Positions 8,365 to 12,289 of a stretch of DNA of 12,289 nucleotides are shown in pieces. The stretch's first letter is position 1, and each line of letters starts with the position of its first letter. The DNA is from Alcaligenaceae bacterium (GTDB lineage: Bacteria; Pseudomonadota; Gammaproteobacteria; Burkholderiales; Burkholderiaceae_B). The stretch is from positions 1 to 12,289 of the forward strand of contig JAJUJN010000024.1 in the NCBI GenBank assembly GCA_029265335.1. Direction: 5' to 3'. The position numbers and the translations under genes are program-made. The notes beneath the pieces were generated by a model. It saw only the letters and a program-made list of their open reading frames with translations. It did not search any database and had not been told where the DNA came from.

Positions 8365-8900
8365 GAGTGCTCCTGCGCGGCAATGATGTCGTCGAAGCGT
8401 TGGGTGGTGAGGCGAGCGTGGGGCTCACCATTCACCATCATGGCCGGCGACTGAGCACAGAGCCCCAGACAGAACACAGGGTCGAGCGTGTACCGGCCGT
8501 CGGCCGAGGTTTGCTTGAAGTCGCAACCCAGACGCTCGCGCGCATGTGCCGCCAAAGCAGCGCCGCCCATGGCCTGACAGGCTTCGGCCCGACAGAGCTC
8601 CACATGCACCGCTGCCGCCGGCTCACGGCGGAAATAGGGATAGAACTCCACCACACCATGCAGCTCGGCACGCGATAGCCCGAGGCCGCGGGCCAAGGGT
8701 TCGATCGCCTGCGGCGGGATACAGCCGAGCGCCTCCTGTACGGCGTGGAGCACCGGCAATGCCGGGCCCGGCTTGTGTGCATGCGCCTGGAGCGCTGCCT
8801 GTATTTGCGCACTCATCTCGGGTGAAAGTTCGGTATCACGTTTTGGCGGTGGCGAGCTGCTGCTGACACCGGCACGAGGCTGGGGGGCGGGGTGGGTCAT
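8361..8900 (-). CDS. fdsG: NAD-dependent formate dehydrogenase gamma subunit FdsG (2Fe-2S)
   Basis: The 179-residue protein is a NuoE-type thioredoxin-like 2Fe-2S subunit that docks on FdsB. A helical bundle (about 30-80) contains ALPVLHAVQEALG and LSRAELHGVVEFYPYF, as in NuoE proteins. The cluster ligands are Cys103 and Cys108 (CRAEAC) and Cys144 and Cys148 (FCLGLCAQSP). The first 28 residues are Ser/Pro-rich and poorly conserved. A second in-frame ATG at 8816 (Met29) could be an alternative start, but the ATG at 8900 has a strong GGAGGT site just upstream and is preferred. It is the first gene of the fds operon. The divergent neighbour is moaA across 76 bases; no regulator such as the LysR-type FdsR is in the window. 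Confidence 0.95.
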   Translation of the reverse strand: MTHPAPQPRAGVSSSSPPPKRDTELSPEMSAQIQAALQAHAHKPGPALPVLHAVQEALGCIPPQAIEPLARGLGLSRAELHGVVEFYPYFRREPAAAVHVELCRAEACQAMGGAALAAHARERLGCDFKQTSADGRYTLDPVFCLGLCAQSPAMMVNGEPHARLTTQRFDDIIAAQEHS

Positions 8901-8904
8901 GAGG

Positions 8905-8910
8905 ACCTCC
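8905..8910 (-). promoter_or_regulatory. strong ribosome binding site of fdsG
   Basis: The minus strand reads GGAGGT, four bases before the fdsG ATG. This is the best Shine-Dalgarno match in the window and fixes the long form of FdsG rather than the Met29 start. Confidence 0.7.
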
Positions 8911-8932
8911 GGAAACTGAACACGGCCCCGCG

Positions 8933-8948
8933 ACCAGGCTGCACCAGC
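8933..8948 (-). repeat. 16-base motif in the fdsG-moaA gap, copy 2
   Basis: Read on the minus strand it is CTGGTGCAGCCTGGTC, differing at one base from the sequence at 642-657 in the rhlE leader. It lies about 33 bases before the fdsG ATG and contains the local dyad and the CTGGT direct repeat. A shared site for a regulator and chance are both possible. Confidence 0.3.
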
Positions 8949-8976
8949 CCACGGGACAAACCTTTAACATAGAGGT

Positions 8977-10074
8977 ATGGAAAAGCCACTCTTCGTGGTG
9001 CGCCGCGCCAGCGGTTCGGGCGCCAACACACCTGCTCAACCCCCCATTGTAGCGGGGCAAGGCGTCACCGACAGGCGCAGCCGCCCGCTGCACGACTTGC
9101 GGATCTCGGTCACCGACCGCTGCAATTTCCGCTGCAGCTATTGCATGCCACGCGAAATCTTCGGTGTCGACCACCCCTTCGTGCCGCAGAGTCAATTGCT
9201 GCGGTTCGAAGAAATCGCACGTTTGGCCAACATCTTCGCACAGCTGGGGGTGCGCAAGCTGCGTATCACCGGCGGTGAGCCTTTGATGCGCAAGCATCTG
9301 CATCGGCTGATCGGCACGCTCTCGGAACTGCGCACCCCTCAAGGCCAGGCCCTGGACATCGCCCTGACCACCAATGGCAGTCTGTTGGCCCGACAGGCGG
9401 CGGGGTTGCGCGCCGCTGGGCTGCGGCGCGTTACGGTGAGCCTCGACGCGCTCGACCCCGAACTCTTCGCTCGTCTCAGCGACAGCACCGCCACGGTGCA
9501 GCAAGTATTGCAGGGTATCCACGCCGCCACAGAGGTTGGGCTCGCCCCCGTCAAAATCAATATGGTGGTGCAACGTGGCGTAAACGATCACCAAATCGTG
9601 CCCATGGCGCGCTATTTCCGAGGCAGCGGTCATATCCTGCGTTTCATCGAATACATGGACGTTGGCACGAGCAACGGCTGGCAACCGCACGAGGTGCTCA
9701 CCGGAACCGACATCCTTCAGCGCATTGCCGAGGTCTTTCCTCTCGAGCGCTTGCCGCAGAACCATGCCGGCGAAGTGGCCGAGCGTTGGCGCTACACCGA
9801 CGGCCAAGGTGAAATCGGCGTGATCACCAGCATCAGCCAGGCATTCTGCTCCAGTTGCAACCGCGCCCGGCTCTCGCCCGAGGGTCAGCTGTTTCTTTGC
9901 CTGTTCGCCGGCCAGGGCTACGATCTTCGGCAGTTGTTGCGCGATGGCGCCAGCGACGCCGAACTGAGTACGGCCATCCAAAGCATCTGGCGCAGCCGCA
10001 ACGACGCCTATTCCGAAGAGCGTGGGCTCACACCCAGCGGACCCCGCGTGGAAATGAGCTACATCGGTGGTTGA
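8977..10074 (+). CDS. moaA: GTP 3',8-cyclase MoaA (radical SAM, molybdenum cofactor step 1)
   Basis: The 365-residue protein is the radical SAM enzyme that, with MoaC, converts GTP to cyclic pyranopterin monophosphate. The SAM-binding 4Fe-4S cluster motif CNFRCSYC uses Cys49, Cys53 and Cys56. The second, substrate-binding cluster uses Cys291, Cys294 and Cys308 (FCSSCNRARLSPEG then FLCLFA). RITGGEPLMRK is the conserved GGEP motif, and the protein ends in the required Gly-Gly tail (364-365). The first 35 residues before RPLHDLRISVTDR are variable. AGAGGT abuts the ATG with no spacer, an odd arrangement; GTG codons at 8995 and 8998 are possible later starts that lose only the variable leader. 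It leads a moaA-mobA pair divergent from the fds operon, whose product needs this cofactor. Confidence 0.96.
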   Translation: MEKPLFVVRRASGSGANTPAQPPIVAGQGVTDRRSRPLHDLRISVTDRCNFRCSYCMPREIFGVDHPFVPQSQLLRFEEIARLANIFAQLGVRKLRITGGEPLMRKHLHRLIGTLSELRTPQGQALDIALTTNGSLLARQAAGLRAAGLRRVTVSLDALDPELFARLSDSTATVQQVLQGIHAATEVGLAPVKINMVVQRGVNDHQIVPMARYFRGSGHILRFIEYMDVGTSNGWQPHEVLTGTDILQRIAEVFPLERLPQNHAGEVAERWRYTDGQGEIGVITSISQAFCSSCNRARLSPEGQLFLCLFAGQGYDLRQLLRDGASDAELSTAIQSIWRSRNDAYSEERGLTPSGPRVEMSYIGG

Positions 10075-10126
10075 GCAGCGCAATAACGGGCGCGAGCCAG
10101 CGCACCAAAACCGCGCGGCCTTGGGC

Positions 10127-10762
10127 ATGCGCCCCACTCTGCCGCCGGGCTTCCCGCCACCAGACGGTTTGATTCTGGCGGGCGGTGAATCTCGCCGCAT
10201 GGCGGGGCGCGACAAAGCCCTCTTGCCATTGGCTGACAAACCTTTACTGGCACACGTGATGGATCGTCTGCAGCCTCAGGTTGCCACCTTGTTCATCAGT
10301 GCCAACCGTCATCTCGACACTTACCGATCCTACGCCCCCGTGGTGCCCGACGCAGCCGACCTGCCCGCCAACGCAGGTCCTCTGGTGGGAGTGGCCTCAG
10401 GGCTGCGCGCCTGCCATCGCGAATGGTTGCTGTGTGTTCCCTGCGACACACCGTGGTTGGCCACCGACCTTGCCGCCCGCCTGGCGGAGGCGGTGCAGCG
10501 CACCGGTGCCCAAGCCGCCTTCGCTCGAACGGCCAAAAGGAAACATCCGGTGTGCTTGCTGATCCACCGTTCGCTGGAGCCCGAGTTGAGCCACTGGCTG
10601 CGCGCCGGCGGCCGCAAGGTGGGGCTATGGCTAGACCAACTGCCGGCCGCCGAGGCGTATTTCGATCACGAAAGCCAGTTCGCCAATCTCAATCGCCCAG
10701 ACGAACTGGCCTGGGCCGAACAGCAGTTCGGCATTCAGTGCAACCACAACCCAAAAGGGTAG
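10127..10762 (+). CDS. mobA: molybdenum cofactor guanylyltransferase MobA
   Basis: The 211-residue protein is the nucleotidyltransferase that adds GMP to molybdopterin, forming the MGD dinucleotide used by enzymes such as FdsA. The GTP-binding signature LILAGGESRRMAGRDK is at residues 15-30, GPLVGVASGL follows, CDTP with the metal-binding Asp107 is at 106-109, and the late NLNRPDEL motif is present. A long N-terminal form starting with GTG at 10067 would overlap moaA by eight bases and add 20 residues. The ATG at 10127 gives a length closer to E. coli MobA (194) and is chosen, though neither has a clear ribosome binding site. It lies 52 bases after moaA and is probably co-transcribed with it. 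Its last 28 bases overlap the 3' end of moeA on the other strand. Confidence 0.93.
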   Translation: MRPTLPPGFPPPDGLILAGGESRRMAGRDKALLPLADKPLLAHVMDRLQPQVATLFISANRHLDTYRSYAPVVPDAADLPANAGPLVGVASGLRACHREWLLCVPCDTPWLATDLAARLAEAVQRTGAQAAFARTAKRKHPVCLLIHRSLEPELSHWLRAGGRKVGLWLDQLPAAEAYFDHESQFANLNRPDELAWAEQQFGIQCNHNPKG

Positions 10763-11937
10763 TAAGCCACTCGATCGCCATGACCGCGCTTCTCGCCCGC
10801 TGGGATGCGGGCCACCCCCGTGGCCCAGGCCACACTGCTCAACACTCCGGAAGATTGCTGCGCGTGCGGCTTCAACCACCATTCGTGGTCTCGAACTTGC
10901 GCCTGCACGCGAATGAAGTCTTCGCGCGACCCGCCCAACGACTGTGAGGTATCAAGGCGAGCCGACCAGATGGCCGGCGCCGTGGGCTCGCGACCTTGCA
11001 TTCGCCGAATCATGGGCGAAGCCAACACAGCCAACACCACGTAAGCCGACACGGGATTGCCCGGCAGCCCCACCACCGGCGTACCGCTGACGTGACCCAG
11101 GGCCACCGGTTTACCGGGTTTCATGCGAACTTTCCACAAGTCGAGTTTGCCGCCCAGCGCCTCGAGCGCAGGCCGAACCAGATCGCGATCACCGACCGAC
11201 ACACCGCCGGCGCTTACCACCAGGTCGGCTTGTCCTGCCAGACGCCCGAGGGTGCTCATCACCACCTGCAGTTCATCGGGTGCATGGGCCACCTCAACCA
11301 CGTCACAGCCCATCTGCGAAAGCGCACTGGCCAGCATGGGGCCATTGGAGTCGTAGATGGCGCCCGGCGACAGCGGCGTGCCTACCTGGCGCAGCTCGTT
11401 GCCGGTGGTCATCACCGCCACTTTGACGCGCGGCCAAACGGGTACGGCATTCAAGCCCTGGGCCGCGAGCAAGGCAAGCTCTGCCGGGCCCAGTCGTGTG
11501 CCGGCACGCAGGAGCGGCCCGCCGCTGGCGACATCCTCGCCCCGACGGCGCACGTTGGCCCCAAGCGCTGGCACGCGCTGGATTCGCACTTCGTTGTTGT
11601 CGGCCACGCAGTCTTCCTGAATCACTACCGTGTCGGCGCCCTCCGGGAGGAGCCCCCCCGTGAAAATCCGTGCCGCCGCGCGTGGCGGCAAGGCGCGCCC
11701 CGCATCACCTGCGTAAGCGTGGTGGGCGAGTGTCAGTGTGCCGCCCTCGGTGAGGTCAGCATGACGCACCGCATAACCGTCCATCGCGCTGTTGTCGGCC
11801 GGTGGCAGGTCGATGGTGGCTGTGACGTGAGCAGCCAACACGCGGTGAAGCGCCGCGTACGGCGGTAGTAACTCGGTACGCTTGGGTGGCGTGGCGGCAG
11901 CCAAGAGCGCCGCCTGGGCGGCATCGAAATCAAGCAT
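10735..11937 (-). CDS. moeA: molybdopterin molybdenumtransferase MoeA
   Basis: The 400-residue protein inserts molybdate into adenylylated molybdopterin. Family motifs occur in order: PPADNSAMDGYAV, with Asp53 matching the essential Asp59 of E. coli; FTGGLLPEGADTVV; TTGNEL; GAIYDSNGPML; SAGGVSVGDRD; KVRMKPGKPV; VGLPGNPVSAYV; and the small C-terminal beta domain. Length agrees with E. coli MoeA (411). The ATG at 11937 is chosen because it overlaps the moaB stop by eight bases and begins at the usual MoeA N-terminus. An in-frame ATG at 11979 would add 14 residues inside moaB. No strong ribosome binding site is seen, so translation probably depends on coupling to moaB. The 3' end overlaps mobA tail to tail by 28 bases, so no room exists for a separate terminator. 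Confidence 0.95.
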   Translation of the reverse strand: MLDFDAAQAALLAAATPPKRTELLPPYAALHRVLAAHVTATIDLPPADNSAMDGYAVRHADLTEGGTLTLAHHAYAGDAGRALPPRAAARIFTGGLLPEGADTVVIQEDCVADNNEVRIQRVPALGANVRRRGEDVASGGPLLRAGTRLGPAELALLAAQGLNAVPVWPRVKVAVMTTGNELRQVGTPLSPGAIYDSNGPMLASALSQMGCDVVEVAHAPDELQVVMSTLGRLAGQADLVVSAGGVSVGDRDLVRPALEALGGKLDLWKVRMKPGKPVALGHVSGTPVVGLPGNPVSAYVVLAVLASPMIRRMQGREPTAPAIWSARLDTSQSLGGSREDFIRVQAQVRDHEWWLKPHAQQSSGVLSSVAWATGVARIPAGEKRGHGDRVAYYPFGLWLH

Positions 11938-12289
11938 CAGGAAACAGACTGGCAAAGTTGCAGGGGCGATGTTCGACATCCAGCTGTTCGCGCAGGATGC
12001 CTTCCCACGCGGTGGCGCAGGCGTTCATGGAGCCCGGCAGGCAGAAGATGAGCGTTTGGTTGGCCGTGCCCGCCACACAACGCGACTGGATGGTGGAGCT
12101 GCCGATCTCTTGATAAGAGATCTGCCGAAAGAGCTCGCCGAAGCCGTCAATCTTCTGGTCGAACAGCGGCAGCACAGCCTCAGGCGTGGAGTCGCGATGC
12201 GAAAACCCGGTGCCGCCAGTGGTGATCACAATCTGCACCTCGGGATCGGCGATCCAGTCGATCATCACCTTGCTAATTTGATAGATGTC
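11930..12289 (-). CDS. moaB: molybdenum cofactor biosynthesis protein MoaB, C-terminal part
   Basis: The frame runs off the right edge, so only the last 119 residues are present. The stop is at 11930-11932, and the GTG at 12268 is not a true start. The visible part matches MoaB: ITTGGTGFS for pterin binding, LPLFDQKIDGFGELFR, EIGSSTIQSRCVAG, LPGSMNACATAWE, and a C-terminus of LDVEHRPCNF close to that of E. coli MoaB. MoaB and MogA adenylylate molybdopterin before molybdate insertion by MoeA, so moaB-moeA encodes two successive steps and the eight-base overlap suggests coupled translation. The LDVEHRPCNF ending favours MoaB over MogA. Confidence 0.93.
   Translation of the reverse strand, partial: DIYQISKVMIDWIADPEVQIVITTGGTGFSHRDSTPEAVLPLFDQKIDGFGELFRQISYQEIGSSTIQSRCVAGTANQTLIFCLPGSMNACATAWEGILREQLDVEHRPCNFASLFPDA

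Larger units (their letters stand above)
8901..8976. promoter_or_regulatory. divergent fdsG / moaA intergenic regulatory region
   Basis: These 76 bases must hold the promoters of both the fds operon and moaA-mobA unless one of them is driven from inside the opposite gene. I see an inverted repeat GGCTG-CAC-CAGCC at 8937-8949. A direct repeat ACCAG occurs at 8933-8937 and 8943-8947, exactly 10 bases apart and so on one helical face. A weak -10-like TAACAT lies at 8965-8970 facing moaA. No clear -35 element is visible for either direction. The dyad could be an operator for a regulator such as FdsR or ModE, but nothing in the sequence identifies which. Confidence 0.45.

Noticed and set aside
8901..8976. 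Moco riboswitch upstream of moaA or fdsG
   Set aside because: The gap is 76 bases and would have to serve both directions, too short for the multi-stem Moco RNA motif. No matching helices were seen.
8836..10239. 467-codon minus-strand frame opposite moaA
   Set aside because: It is antisense to a complete MoaA with both cluster motifs and overlaps the start of fdsG. No motif or ribosome binding site supports it.
10996..11868. 290-codon + strand frame opposite moeA
   Set aside because: It is antisense to moeA, which carries all family motifs. The translation shows no recognisable domain.

Overview
The window is a GC-rich, densely packed chromosomal segment with the codon bias and gene content of a proteobacterium, most likely a betaproteobacterium. 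That placement rests on a cytosolic NAD-dependent Fds-type formate dehydrogenase, a MoaA of the style seen in Burkholderiales and related orders, and a BioC-like methyltransferase; it is an inference from protein style, not a database match. No gap between genes exceeds about 155 bases. No RNA gene, insertion sequence, CRISPR array or prophage gene is visible.

Layout. Left block (+ strand, 1-2780): the C-terminal part of a BioC-like SAM methyltransferase, an RhlE-type DEAD-box RNA helicase, and a LysE/RhtB amino-acid exporter that starts 20 bases after the helicase. Central block (- strand, 8900 down to 2808): a five-gene operon fdsG-fdsB-fdsA-fdsD-fdhD, joined by ATGA overlaps or very short gaps. 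It encodes the iron-sulfur, flavin and molybdenum subunits of soluble formate dehydrogenase, the small delta subunit, and the sulfurtransferase FdhD. Right block: moaA-mobA on the + strand, divergent from fds across a 76-base gap. Then come moeA and the C-terminal part of moaB on the - strand, with moeA meeting mobA tail to tail.

How it fits together. FdsA needs a sulfurated bis-MGD molybdenum cofactor. MoaA makes the first pterin intermediate, MoaB adenylylates molybdopterin, MoeA inserts molybdate, MobA adds GMP to make MGD, FdhD supplies the terminal sulfur, and FdsD belongs to the Fds complex and is implicated in its assembly. The locus therefore pairs the enzyme with much of its cofactor supply. 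The electron path is formate to Mo-bisMGD, through the FeS relay in FdsA, to FMN in FdsB and then NAD+, with an extra 2Fe-2S cluster in FdsG.

I see no convincing undescribed system. The points worth a second look are architectural: fdsD precedes fdhD (the classical operon is fdsGBACD, where fdsC is the fdhD homologue); moeA is inverted against mobA with a 28-base coding overlap; the fdsG-moaA gap is short, with a dyad and a 10-base-spaced direct repeat; and a 16-base sequence with one mismatch is shared by that gap and the rhlE leader.
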